The translations under genes and the position numbers were made by a program. A stretch of DNA of 64,000 bases from Nocardioides sp. Root682 (GTDB taxonomy: Bacteria > Actinomycetota > Actinomycetes > Propionibacteriales > Nocardioidaceae): NCBI RefSeq assembly GCF_001427795.1, contig NZ_LMHJ01000001.1, positions 1,163,773-1,227,772 on the forward strand, written 5' to 3'. Of this stretch, positions 8,291 through 16,010 are shown piece after piece (positions within the stretch are counted from its first letter, which is position 1; every line of letters begins with the position of its first letter). Under the pieces are notes generated by a model that did not search any database, had not been told where the DNA came from, and was given only the letters and a program-made list of their open reading frames with translations.

Positions 8291-9087
8291 GACGGGATCG
8301 CCTCCATCTCGCTCGTGTGGTCGCCCAGTCCGTTGGCGGCCTCGTGCGGGTCGTCGGCGGAGTAGCCGAGGTACGCCCGCTGCACAGCACTGTCGTCGCG
8401 GATCTCCGCGGGCGTGCCCGAGGAGATGATCTGCCCGAAGTCGAGCACGTGGATCTCCTCGCACACGCTCATCACGAGGTCCATGTCGTGCTCGACCATC
8501 AAGATCGCCACACCCTCGCTGGCCAGGTCCCTCAGCAGCGCGCCGAAGGCGTCGGTCTCGGTCTCGTCCAGCCCCGAGGAGGGCTCGTCGAGGAGCAGCA
8601 GCCGCGGGTCGCAGGCCAGGGCCCGCGCGAGCTCCAGCAGCCGGGCGGTGCCGGTCGGGATGGAGTCGGCACGTTCGTCGGCGTACTCAGCGATCCCTAC
8701 CCGGTCCAGGAGCACGTCGATCTCGAGTGAGGAGCGCCCAGACGCGCGGACCCACGCCAGCGGTCCGCCGTGGATGTCGCGTGCGACGCGCACGTTGTCG
8801 CGGACGGTCAGTGACCCGAAGGCCTCGAGCCGCTGGAACGTGCGGCCGATGCCGTGCCCGGCACGCTTGTGGACCGGCCAGCCGGTGACGTCACGGTCGC
8901 GGTACCGGACCCGGCCGGAGGTGGGCTTCTGCAGTCCGGTGATCACGTTGAAGCAGGTCGTCTTGCCGGCACCGTTGGGTCCGATCAGTCCCGTGATCCG
9001 TCCGGGCTCGGCCGTGAACGACGCGTGGTTCACGGCCGTCACGCCGCCGAACCGGACGATCACGTCGTCGACTTCGAGCAACGCCAT
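8287..9087 (-). CDS. LIV-type ABC transporter ATP-binding protein (LivG-like)
   Basis: A 266-residue ABC ATPase. Walker A GPNGAGKTT is near residue 37, the Q-loop region includes GIGRTFQRLEAF (a LivG hallmark), Walker B is LLLLDEPSSGLD and the H-loop is MVEHDMD. The usual LSGGQ is replaced by IPTGTARLLELAR, a degenerate signature seen in some LivG-like proteins. The C-terminal tail runs about 25 residues past the domain. The ATG at 9087 follows the permease stop by one base, and the 3' end overlaps the LivF-like start, so the set is tightly coupled. Confidence 0.9.
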   Translation of the reverse strand: MALLEVDDVIVRFGGVTAVNHASFTAEPGRITGLIGPNGAGKTTCFNVITGLQKPTSGRVRYRDRDVTGWPVHKRAGHGIGRTFQRLEAFGSLTVRDNVRVARDIHGGPLAWVRASGRSSLEIDVLLDRVGIAEYADERADSIPTGTARLLELARALACDPRLLLLDEPSSGLDETETDAFGALLRDLASEGVAILMVEHDMDLVMSVCEEIHVLDFGQIISSGTPAEIRDDSAVQRAYLGYSADDPHEAANGLGDHTSEMEAIPS

Positions 9088-9088
9088 C

Positions 9089-11086
9089 TCAGGCCACCCC
9101 CTGCGGTTCTTCGATCGGCTCTTTGATCCGTACGGCGGCATCGACACCCGTGTCGAAGCTGGCGTCGACGGAACGCGCCGGCTCCGGGCGACCGGGCTTG
9201 AGCAACCCGTCCAGCCGTTCGCGCAGCTGTTCCTCCCAGCGGGGCAGGACCTTGCCCGTGAGGCGGCGCCCGAGCTTGAACAGGTGGTTCGCGATGCCGT
9301 TGGGGTCGCGGCCGAGCAGAACGGCCCCGAAGCCCAGGACCGCGAACAGGAGCCCGGCCAGCTCCGGCGAGGAGGACTGCCAGACCGGCAGCAGCATGAG
9401 TGCGGTGCCACCCAGCAGGGCACCGGTCACCGAGGTGACGCCGAACACGACGGCGAGGAGCAGCACGAGCAGCGACTGGAAGTAGAGGAAGTCCGCCGCT
9501 CCGACGGTTCCGCGCAGGCCGGCGAAGAGGGCTCCGGCGACGCCGGCCATGCCCGCCGACAGCGAGAACAACCCGACGCGGAACCAGCGCAGGTCCAGGC
9601 CGAGGGTGCCGCACCCGGACGGGCTGTCGCGGGTCGCGATGAGGATCCGACCCAGGGCACCGCGACGCAGCCACAGCAGGAACAACCCCATCAGGACGAA
9701 GGCCAGCACCATGAACCACACGTAGGCCGTGTCGCTGCCGATCTTCACGCCGAGGACGGAGAGGCGCTCCGTGGCGAGCGTGCCGTTGAACTTGAAGGCG
9801 TAGTCGGCCTGGAAGATCATCTTGTCCATCAGCACGGCGAACGCCATCGTCGACAGCGCCAGGTAGAGGCCGGTCAGCCGGAGCACGGGCAGCGCGACGA
9901 GCGCCCCGACCCCTGCCGCGATCGCTGCCGCCAGCACCAGACCGAGCAGGTTGGGCTGGTCGAGCTTGGCGTAGGCCAGGGCACCGACGCCGGCGAAGGT
10001 GAACTGCGCGAGCGAGACGTGGCCGCCGTACCCGGTCAGGAGCACCAGCGACAGCATCACCATCGCGTACGTCGCCGCGACACCGATCAGCAACACGTCG
10101 GAGCGCGACACGACCCCGATCAGCACGAAGGCGAGGGCGAGGAGCACGCCGCCCGCGCCGAGGCTCTTGCGCAGCGCCGGCACGGGTGCGGCCACGAGGC
10201 CCTTGACCTGCCCGATGCGCAGCTGGGTCTGGGGCATGGCGACGACCACCACGAACAGGAAGAGCGCCGGGATCACCGGGCGGATGGTCGACCAGAAGCC
10301 GTCGGTCGGCAGGTAGGCCACCGCCCACGACTCCAGGATGCCCAGACCCATGGCACCGGCGAAGGTGAGCGGGAGGCTCTTCAGGCGCCCGAGCATCGCC
10401 GCGGCGTACGCGTTGATGACCAGCAGCGTCAGGGCGTAGTAGTCCAGGCCCACGACCGGCGTCAGCAGGATGCCGGCGAGCGCGGCCAGGGACATGCCGA
10501 TGGCCCACGCCAGCGCGGCGACCGTGTCCGGCTTGCCGCCGAAGAGCTTGAGCAGCTCGGGGTTGTCGACCGACGCGCGCATCGCCGTACCGACCCTGGT
10601 CCGGTTCAGCAACAGGTACAGACCGATCGCGACCACGATGGAGCAGACGATGGTGATCAGCTGGTGCGCGGTGATGTAGGTGTCACCGAGCTGCCAGCCG
10701 GTCTCGGGGTGGAACGGCAGCAACACCCGGGGCTCCGGTGGCCAGATGTACTGCGCGACCCCGATCAGGCCGACGAGCAGGCCGACGGCGACGACCAGCG
10801 CCACCGACACCGGCCCCTCCCCCAGGCCCCGCGTGACGAACCGCTGGATGAACCAGCCGATGGCCGGTGCGACCACGCCGAGGACGAGGAACAGCGACAA
10901 CAACGTCGGCAGGCCCTGACGCTGGCTGAAGTCCCAGAAGGTGAACGCCAGCACCATCCCGAAGGCACCGTGGGCGATGTTGAACACCCGGGTGGTCGCA
11001 TACGTCAGCACCAGGCCGCTGGCCATGATCGCGTACGCGGCGCCGGTGAACAGTCCGAGCAGCGTGAAGGCGAACAGGGAGCTCAT
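9089..11086 (-). CDS. fused LivH-LivM permease of a LIV-type ABC importer
   Basis: A 665-residue membrane protein in which a LivH-type permease (about residues 1-290) and a LivM-type permease (about 310-600) are one polypeptide. The LivH half begins with FTGAAYAIMASGLVLTYATT; the LivM half carries LLTGYGGHVSLAQFTFAGVG. About 16-18 hydrophobic segments are expected in total, then a charged tail of about 70 residues. In the classic E. coli system these are two proteins. The family imports branched-chain amino acids, amides, urea or aromatic and other carboxylates, so the name does not fix the substrate. Starts 7 bases past the lipoprotein stop. Confidence 0.9.
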   Translation of the reverse strand: MSSLFAFTLLGLFTGAAYAIMASGLVLTYATTRVFNIAHGAFGMVLAFTFWDFSQRQGLPTLLSLFLVLGVVAPAIGWFIQRFVTRGLGEGPVSVALVVAVGLLVGLIGVAQYIWPPEPRVLLPFHPETGWQLGDTYITAHQLITIVCSIVVAIGLYLLLNRTRVGTAMRASVDNPELLKLFGGKPDTVAALAWAIGMSLAALAGILLTPVVGLDYYALTLLVINAYAAAMLGRLKSLPLTFAGAMGLGILESWAVAYLPTDGFWSTIRPVIPALFLFVVVVAMPQTQLRIGQVKGLVAAPVPALRKSLGAGGVLLALAFVLIGVVSRSDVLLIGVAATYAMVMLSLVLLTGYGGHVSLAQFTFAGVGALAYAKLDQPNLLGLVLAAAIAAGVGALVALPVLRLTGLYLALSTMAFAVLMDKMIFQADYAFKFNGTLATERLSVLGVKIGSDTAYVWFMVLAFVLMGLFLLWLRRGALGRILIATRDSPSGCGTLGLDLRWFRVGLFSLSAGMAGVAGALFAGLRGTVGAADFLYFQSLLVLLLAVVFGVTSVTGALLGGTALMLLPVWQSSSPELAGLLFAVLGFGAVLLGRDPNGIANHLFKLGRRLTGKVLPRWEEQLRERLDGLLKPGRPEPARSVDASFDTGVDAAVRIKEPIEEPQGVA

Positions 11087-11093
11087 CGGTGGA

Positions 11094-12566
11094 TCAGCCG
11101 CCGATGCCGGAGTTCACGGTCCGACCGCAGAGGTAGGAGCCGGAGGAGACCTGCTGCCAGCGACCGCCCTTGTACTGGGCGATCTTGAGGCAGGGAGGCG
11201 TGTTGGCGGTGCCGAGGTTCATCGCCGTGTGGGCACCGTTGCCGGTCCAGCTCGTCGTGCTGCGAACGGCCTGGATCAGGGAGGCCCGGTTCAGCTTGCC
11301 ACCCAGCGCGATGGCCTTCTCGACGAACAGGCGCGCCGCCGACCAGGCGTAGAGGCCGTAGTAGTTCGGGACCGCGCCGGGCTTCACCTGCTGGAGGTAG
11401 GACAGGTAGAGCTGGACCTCGGCGTTGTTCTTGTTCTCGAAGAGGTCGTTCGCGGCCCAGATGTAGGTGTTCTCGGCGACGCTGCCGGCCTGCTCGAGGT
11501 AGCGCTTGTCGTAGATGGTCGGGTCCTGGAAGAAGGCATCCGGCTTGAAGCCCTGCTGCTGCATGGCCTGCTGCAGCTTGACCGAGTTCTGGTACGGCCC
11601 CGTGTAGCTGACGATCTTCACGCCCTTGGACTTCATCTGCTGGACGTACGGCGCGAAGTTGAACTCGGCGACGTCGATGCCCTGCAGGTAGGTCACCTTC
11701 CAGCCGGCGCCCTTCTCGTAACCGGCGGCCTGGCTCTTGGTGTTGACCGGCGCTGCGCCGGCGTTGACGTAGAGGAACGCGGCGTTCTTGACGGCGGTCG
11801 GGTACTTCTGGGCGAACCACTTGGCCGCAGCGTCCGGGATCAGGTTCGTGCGGATCGAGTACGCCGCGAAGCAGCTCTTGCAGTCCTGGCGCTCTGGGCT
11901 GGTGATGACCGAGCGCAGGTCGGGCAGGCCGCAGGCGTTGGCGGTGGCCGCGCCGCCGCTGTCGAACGCGGACATGGACCCGACTGCGGCAAACGCCTGG
12001 TCGCACGCCTTGACGTAGGCCTGCTGGTCCGCGCCGGCGTCGGCGCGGCTGTCGAGGTTGACCAGCTCGATCTTGCGGCCGCAGATGGTGCCCTGGGAGT
12101 TGAAGTAGTCGAAATAGGCCCGCGTCGCCTGCTGGGCGGACTCGAAGATGCCGGGCACGGGGCCGGAGATGTCAGCGATGTTGGCGATCGTGATCGCCTT
12201 GTCGGTGATCCCCTTCTGGTTCTTGAAGCCAGCGCAGGAACCCGCCTTGGTCCCGCCGGACGGGGAACCCTTGGTGCCACCTCCACCCGAGCCGGCGGGG
12301 CCGCCGGAACCGCTCGCCGGGCCGGTGGCCGCGCCACCGGGGGCGCCGGCGTCCCCGGCCGCGGGGGCACCGGGGTCGACGGCGGCATCGGTGGCGGTGC
12401 CGTCGGTGGGCGCCGCAGCACCCCCGTCAGCACCAGGTGCCCCGGCCTCGGGTCCGGAGCCGTTGACATCGGCCACCGTTCCCGGGTCGAGCTGGGAGCC
12501 GCAGGCAGCGAGGAGCAGGACCAGGAAAGCAGCGCTCACAAGGCGCACGACACGAAAGGCAGACAA
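11094..12566 (-). CDS. LIV-type substrate-binding lipoprotein, TTG start
   Basis: A 490-residue type I periplasmic binding protein (Peripla_BP_6-like). The signal peptide ends in the lipobox LAAC with Cys22 as lipid anchor. Residues 25-110 are an extended Gly/Ala/Pro/Asp-rich tether, and the binding domain starts near 118 (ITIANIADISGPVPG). It contains many Cys (for example TICGR, KACDQ, QDCKSC), unusual for the class and suggesting disulfides outside the cell. The start is the rare codon TTG at 12566, supported by GGAGGA seven bases upstream and by the signal peptide beginning there. It is the first gene of the six-gene importer operon and stands behind a TNNAACNNGTTNNA operator. Confidence 0.9.
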   Translation of the reverse strand: MSAFRVVRLVSAAFLVLLLAACGSQLDPGTVADVNGSGPEAGAPGADGGAAAPTDGTATDAAVDPGAPAAGDAGAPGGAATGPASGSGGPAGSGGGGTKGSPSGGTKAGSCAGFKNQKGITDKAITIANIADISGPVPGIFESAQQATRAYFDYFNSQGTICGRKIELVNLDSRADAGADQQAYVKACDQAFAAVGSMSAFDSGGAATANACGLPDLRSVITSPERQDCKSCFAAYSIRTNLIPDAAAKWFAQKYPTAVKNAAFLYVNAGAAPVNTKSQAAGYEKGAGWKVTYLQGIDVAEFNFAPYVQQMKSKGVKIVSYTGPYQNSVKLQQAMQQQGFKPDAFFQDPTIYDKRYLEQAGSVAENTYIWAANDLFENKNNAEVQLYLSYLQQVKPGAVPNYYGLYAWSAARLFVEKAIALGGKLNRASLIQAVRSTTSWTGNGAHTAMNLGTANTPPCLKIAQYKGGRWQQVSSGSYLCGRTVNSGIGG

Positions 12567-12660
12567 TCTGGGCTCCTCCAGGGATGACCAGGCCCCAGCG
12601 AGACCTTCACCGGGAGCAACGAGACGATGTGATCAACGTCATGCGTTTGGCCGATAAAAC

Positions 12661-12674
12661 TAGAACAAGTTTCA
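12661..12674. promoter_or_regulatory. TNNAACNNGTTNNA operator before the LIV-type operon
   Basis: The site TAGAACAAGTTTCA lies in the gap between the transporter operon (minus) and the DUF6174 gene (plus). Read on the minus strand it ends GTTCTA and runs straight into a -10-like TAGTTT, in the same register as the two sites at 50296 and 52082, which favours the transporter operon as its target. The pattern equals the consensus reported for the TetR-family steroid regulator KstR. Which protein binds here is unknown. Confidence 0.65.
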
Positions 12675-12739
12675 TTTCCTGGCAAACGACGTTCGTTCCG
12701 GGCGGGAACCGCGCGCTCACCTGCCACGTCGAAGGCATC

Positions 12740-13300
12740 ATGAGGGCCATGCATCTCCGACACCGTCGTCCGCGCACCGTTCATCTTCTGGGGCACCGTC
12801 TGGTTCACCGTCTGGGCCGCCGCCCTCTGGGCGCCGTCGTCCTGACCGCCGGGCTCGCTCTGGCGGCGGCCGGCTGCGGACACGAGAACGACAAGGCCAG
12901 CGACGACGCCGAGGTCCAGACCGAACCGCCTGCCACGAGCACGACCACAACGGCCCCGGCCAACGACTACCCGGACTTCGCGCCCGAGGACTACACCTAC
13001 GAGCTCGAGGTGCTCTGCTACTGCCCGCAGGTCGGCGTCATCGGGGTCGTCGTCGCGGACGGCAAGGTCACCGAGGCGAAGTCCCTCACCGGAGAGACCA
13101 AGGGCCAGGACGTCCCGGAGTTCGGCCGGCTGACGATCAACGACATCATCGCGCGCGCCAACGACCCGAAGATCGACGAGGCCGAGGTGACCTGGCCGGC
13201 CGGCCAGGACTACCCCTCAACGGTGGCGCTCGACCACCTCGAGATGGCCACCGACGACGAGGTGACCTACACGATCAAGGACGTGCAGGTCACCCAGTAG
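12740..13300 (+). CDS. DUF6174-like lipoprotein
   Basis: A 186-residue predicted lipoprotein. After a basic start and a hydrophobic segment comes the lipobox LAAAGC, then a Thr/Pro-rich linker. A globular domain with YTYELEVLCYCPQ and VVVADGKVTEAKS matches the actinobacterial DUF6174 pattern (Tyr-rich strand, Cys pair, VxDGxV). The function of the family is not known. ATGs at 12740 and 12749 are both possible; GAAGG lies four bases before the first. It is divergent from the transporter operon and shares the 173-base gap holding the operator at 12661. Its 3' end meets the MaoC gene tail to tail. Confidence 0.75.
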   Translation: MRAMHLRHRRPRTVHLLGHRLVHRLGRRPLGAVVLTAGLALAAAGCGHENDKASDDAEVQTEPPATSTTTTAPANDYPDFAPEDYTYELEVLCYCPQVGVIGVVVADGKVTEAKSLTGETKGQDVPEFGRLTINDIIARANDPKIDEAEVTWPAGQDYPSTVALDHLEMATDDEVTYTIKDVQVTQ

Positions 13301-13301
13301 T

Positions 13302-14351
13302 TCATCGCGGGACGAGGGCCCAGTAGTCGAGGTCGAGCAGGACGCCGGCGGCGTACTTGCCGGTCTCGGCGTCGCGCAGGGTCATCGACTCGTCGCGGTC
13401 CCGCGTCGCCACCAGGCGCAGGCGCAGCGCGCCGACGCTCGGCACCGCGGTCTCGGCCTTCTCGAGCACCTCGGACCAGGCGTAGATCGTGTCGCCACCG
13501 AAGGCTGGAGCGGTGTGGGCTCCGGCGTTGATGGCCGCGACCAGCTGCGCGTTCGCGAGGCCGTTGAACGACAGCGCGCGGGCGAGCGAGATCACGTGGC
13601 CGCCGTACACGAGTCGGTTGCCGTCGGGGCGGGCCTGCACGTTGAAGTGCACCTTGGCGGTGTTCTGCCACAGCCGTGTCGCCTGCTGGTGCTCGGAGTC
13701 GGTGAGCGTCACGCCGTCGACGTGGTCGATCTTCTCCCCGACCGCGTAGTCGTCGAACCGGTGCGGTTCACCGGCCGCAGCGAAGTCGTACGCCGAGAAG
13801 TCCAGTCCCTCCGGAAGCACGAGGTCGGTCGCCGCCACGACGGGCGACAGCTCGGGTACGACGGCGTCGGGAGCGGGCGCGTCCACGTCCCGCTTGTGCA
13901 CCATCACCCACCGGGCCCAGTCGAGGGCGACCTCGCCGCGCTGGTTGGTGGCGGTCGAGCGCACGTAGACCACGCCGCTCTTGCCGTTGGAGTTCTGCTT
14001 GAGACCGATCACCTCGGAGCGGGTGCTCAAGGTGTCGCCCGGGACGACCGGCTGGTGGAAGCGGCACTCGGCGTACCCGAGGTTGGCGACCGCGTTCAGC
14101 GAGATGTCCGGGACGGTCTTGCCGAAGGCGATGTGGAAGGCGATCAGCTCCTCGACCGGGTGCGGGTCGAGGCCCACCGAGGCCGCGAAGGCGGCAGAGG
14201 ACGGTACGGCGAACCGGGTCGGGTACAGCGAGCCGTAGACGGCGCGGTCGCCCTCGGTGACCGTGCGCGGCGTGGCGTGCTGCAGGACCTGCCCGACCGT
14301 GAAGTCCTCGAAGAAGTTGCCCGGGTTCGTCTTGTTCTCGGTCGCGGTCAC
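13302..14351 (-). CDS. double-hotdog MaoC-like dehydratase
   Basis: A 349-residue protein with two MaoC-type hotdog halves (about 10-165 and 185-340). The N-terminal half begins FFEDFTVGQVLQHATPRTVTE and the second half FDDYAVGEKIDHVDGVTLT. MaoC hydratases act on enoyl-CoA or mesaconyl/methylmalyl-type CoA esters; tandem forms resemble mesaconyl-C1-CoA hydratase or (R)-specific enoyl-CoA hydratases. The GTG at 14351 overlaps the stop of the acyl-CoA dehydrogenase gene (GTGA), so oxidation and hydration steps are made together. The position before this GTG belongs to another frame of the dehydrogenase gene. Confidence 0.85.
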   Translation of the reverse strand: MTATENKTNPGNFFEDFTVGQVLQHATPRTVTEGDRAVYGSLYPTRFAVPSSAAFAASVGLDPHPVEELIAFHIAFGKTVPDISLNAVANLGYAECRFHQPVVPGDTLSTRSEVIGLKQNSNGKSGVVYVRSTATNQRGEVALDWARWVMVHKRDVDAPAPDAVVPELSPVVAATDLVLPEGLDFSAYDFAAAGEPHRFDDYAVGEKIDHVDGVTLTDSEHQQATRLWQNTAKVHFNVQARPDGNRLVYGGHVISLARALSFNGLANAQLVAAINAGAHTAPAFGGDTIYAWSEVLEKAETAVPSVGALRLRLVATRDRDESMTLRDAETGKYAAGVLLDLDYWALVPR

Positions 14352-15544
14352 TTGAGCTTGTAGTCCTTGAGCAGCGAGCGGCCGATGATCATCTTCTGGA
14401 TGTCGGAGGTGCCCTCGCCGATGAGCATGAACTTGACCTCGCGCATCAGGCGCTCGATCTCGTACTCCTTGGAGTAGCCGTAGCCACCGTGGATCCGGAA
14501 GGAGTCCTCGACGACCTCGTTGGCGAGCTCGGCCGCGACCATCTTGGCCATCCCGGCCTCGACGTCCATCCGCTGACCGGTGTCCTTGAGGCGGGCGGCG
14601 CGGACCATCATCGTGTGCGAGGTCTCGACCTTGGTCGCCATGTCGGCCAGGCGGAACAGCACGGCCTGGTGCTCGGCGATGTACTTGCCGAACGTCTTGC
14701 GCTGCTGGGCATAGGCGATGCCGAGCTCGAAACCGCGCCAGGCCAGGCCACACGCACGGGCGGCGACGTTGACCCGGCCGACCTCGACGCCGTCCATCAT
14801 CTGGAAGAAGCCCTTGCCGGGCACCCCGCCGAGGATCTGGTCGGCACCGAGCTTGTGGTCCTCCAGGATGAGCTCGGTCGTCTCGACGCCCTTGTAGCCC
14901 ATCTTGTCGATCTTGCCGGGCACGGTGACGCCCTGGGCGGTCTCCCCGAAGCCGGGTTCCTTCTCGACCAGGAAGGTGGTCATGTTCTTGTAGACGCTCT
15001 CGGCGCCCTCGTCGGTCTTGCAGAGCACGGCGACCAGGGTGGACGTGCCGCCGTTGGTCAGCCACATCTTCTGGCCGGTGATGGAGTACGAGCCGTCCTC
15101 GAGCTTCGTGCCCTTGGTCGCGACCGCGGAGACGTCGGAGCCGAGGCCGGGCTCGGACATCGAGAACGCGCCGCGGACCTCGCCGGTCGCCATCCGCGGG
15201 AGGTACTTGGCCTTCTGCTCGTCGGTGCCGTGCTGCATCAGCAGGTAGGCCACGATGAAGTGGGTGTTGATGACACCCGAGACGCTCATCCAGCCGCGGG
15301 CGATCTCCTCGACGACCAGCGCGTAGGTCAGCAGCGACTCGCCCAGTCCACCGAACTCCTCGGGGATGGTCAGGCCGAAGACACCGAGCTCCTTGAGGCC
15401 CTCGATGATGTCGGTCGGATACTCGTCGGCGTGCTCGAGGTCCTGGGCCACCGGGATGATCTGCTCGTCCACGAAGACACGTACGGCCTTCAGGATCTCG
15501 ACCTGGTCCTCGTTGAGTCCCTCGGTCTGACAAAGCTTCGGCAT
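14348..15544 (-). CDS. acyl-CoA dehydrogenase
   Basis: A 398-residue FAD enzyme that introduces the alpha-beta double bond in an acyl-CoA. Seen in the sequence are the FAD/substrate segments AFSMSEPGLGSD and MWLTNGG, the helix RKTFGKYIAEHQA, and the catalytic base Glu377 in IGEGTSDIQ. The length is standard for the SCAD/isobutyryl/isovaleryl group. The exact acyl chain is not deducible. The ATG at 15544 has AAGGGA upstream and lies about 26 bases past a -10 TACAGT that sits in the centre of an 8-bp inverted repeat. It forms an operon with the MaoC-like gene. Confidence 0.93.
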   Translation of the reverse strand: MPKLCQTEGLNEDQVEILKAVRVFVDEQIIPVAQDLEHADEYPTDIIEGLKELGVFGLTIPEEFGGLGESLLTYALVVEEIARGWMSVSGVINTHFIVAYLLMQHGTDEQKAKYLPRMATGEVRGAFSMSEPGLGSDVSAVATKGTKLEDGSYSITGQKMWLTNGGTSTLVAVLCKTDEGAESVYKNMTTFLVEKEPGFGETAQGVTVPGKIDKMGYKGVETTELILEDHKLGADQILGGVPGKGFFQMMDGVEVGRVNVAARACGLAWRGFELGIAYAQQRKTFGKYIAEHQAVLFRLADMATKVETSHTMMVRAARLKDTGQRMDVEAGMAKMVAAELANEVVEDSFRIHGGYGYSKEYEIERLMREVKFMLIGEGTSDIQKMIIGRSLLKDYKLK

Positions 15545-15567
15545 CACAGTTCCCTTTCGCTGGTACG

Positions 15568-15591
15568 ACCGACGGCACTGTACCCGTCGGT
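15568..15591 (-). promoter_or_regulatory. inverted repeat centred on the -10 of the acyl-CoA dehydrogenase promoter
   Basis: Arms ACCGACGG (15568-15575) and CCGTCGGT (15584-15591) are perfect and flank an 8-base centre. On the minus strand that centre contains TACAGT, a canonical -10. A dimeric repressor bound here would cover the promoter. The site is unrelated in sequence to the TAGAAC family. Confidence 0.6.
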
Positions 15592-15689
15592 AGGGGTCGC
15601 AGCCGCCCGCTGAGATCCCCACGTGAACAAGGTCACGCGGCCACCCTCGAGCGAGCGCCGAGCAAGTGCTGCCGGACACCGCAGTGGCT

Positions 15690-15695
15690 TAGCAT
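15690..15695 (+). promoter_or_regulatory. -10 hexamer of leaderless promoter
   Basis: TAGCAT followed by six bases and the ATG at 15702. Supports this small gene as real and fixes its start. Confidence 0.55.
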
Positions 15696-15701
15696 CCCGC
15701 C

Positions 15702-16010
15702 ATGACCAGCTCGTACGACGCCTCGCCCACGCCCGACGCCGCCAGCGCCCAGGTGGCGGAGCTCACCGCTGCGCTCCAGCAGCTCTCGAAGACGATCGAG
15801 GGCTTCCACCACGCGGTCATCGACTTCAACACCGTCATCGAGCGCGCCGACGCGCTCGTTGCTCGCGCGGAGGTGGCGCTGGCGCCGCTCGCCGCGACCC
15901 AGCAGGTCGGTGACCAGATCAAGGTCGCAAGCCAGCTGGCCGGTCAGGTGGCCAGCGCCGCCGTCAAGCGTGGCGTTGCCGCCGGCAAGGGCCTGACGCA
16001 GCGCACCTGA
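15702..16010 (+). CDS. small helical protein, 102 residues, unknown
   Basis: I do not recognise a family. After a polar N-terminal stretch the protein is almost wholly alpha-helical with Ala/Val/Leu heptads (about residues 15-95), so a coiled coil or helical bundle is likely. There is no signal peptide and no strongly hydrophobic segment. A leaderless -10 (TAGCAT) six bases upstream of the ATG and high codon-position GC support it as a gene. It ends immediately against the convergent acyltransferase gene (TGATCA shared boundary). Confidence 0.6.
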   Translation: MTSSYDASPTPDAASAQVAELTAALQQLSKTIEGFHHAVIDFNTVIERADALVARAEVALAPLAATQQVGDQIKVASQLAGQVASAAVKRGVAAGKGLTQRT

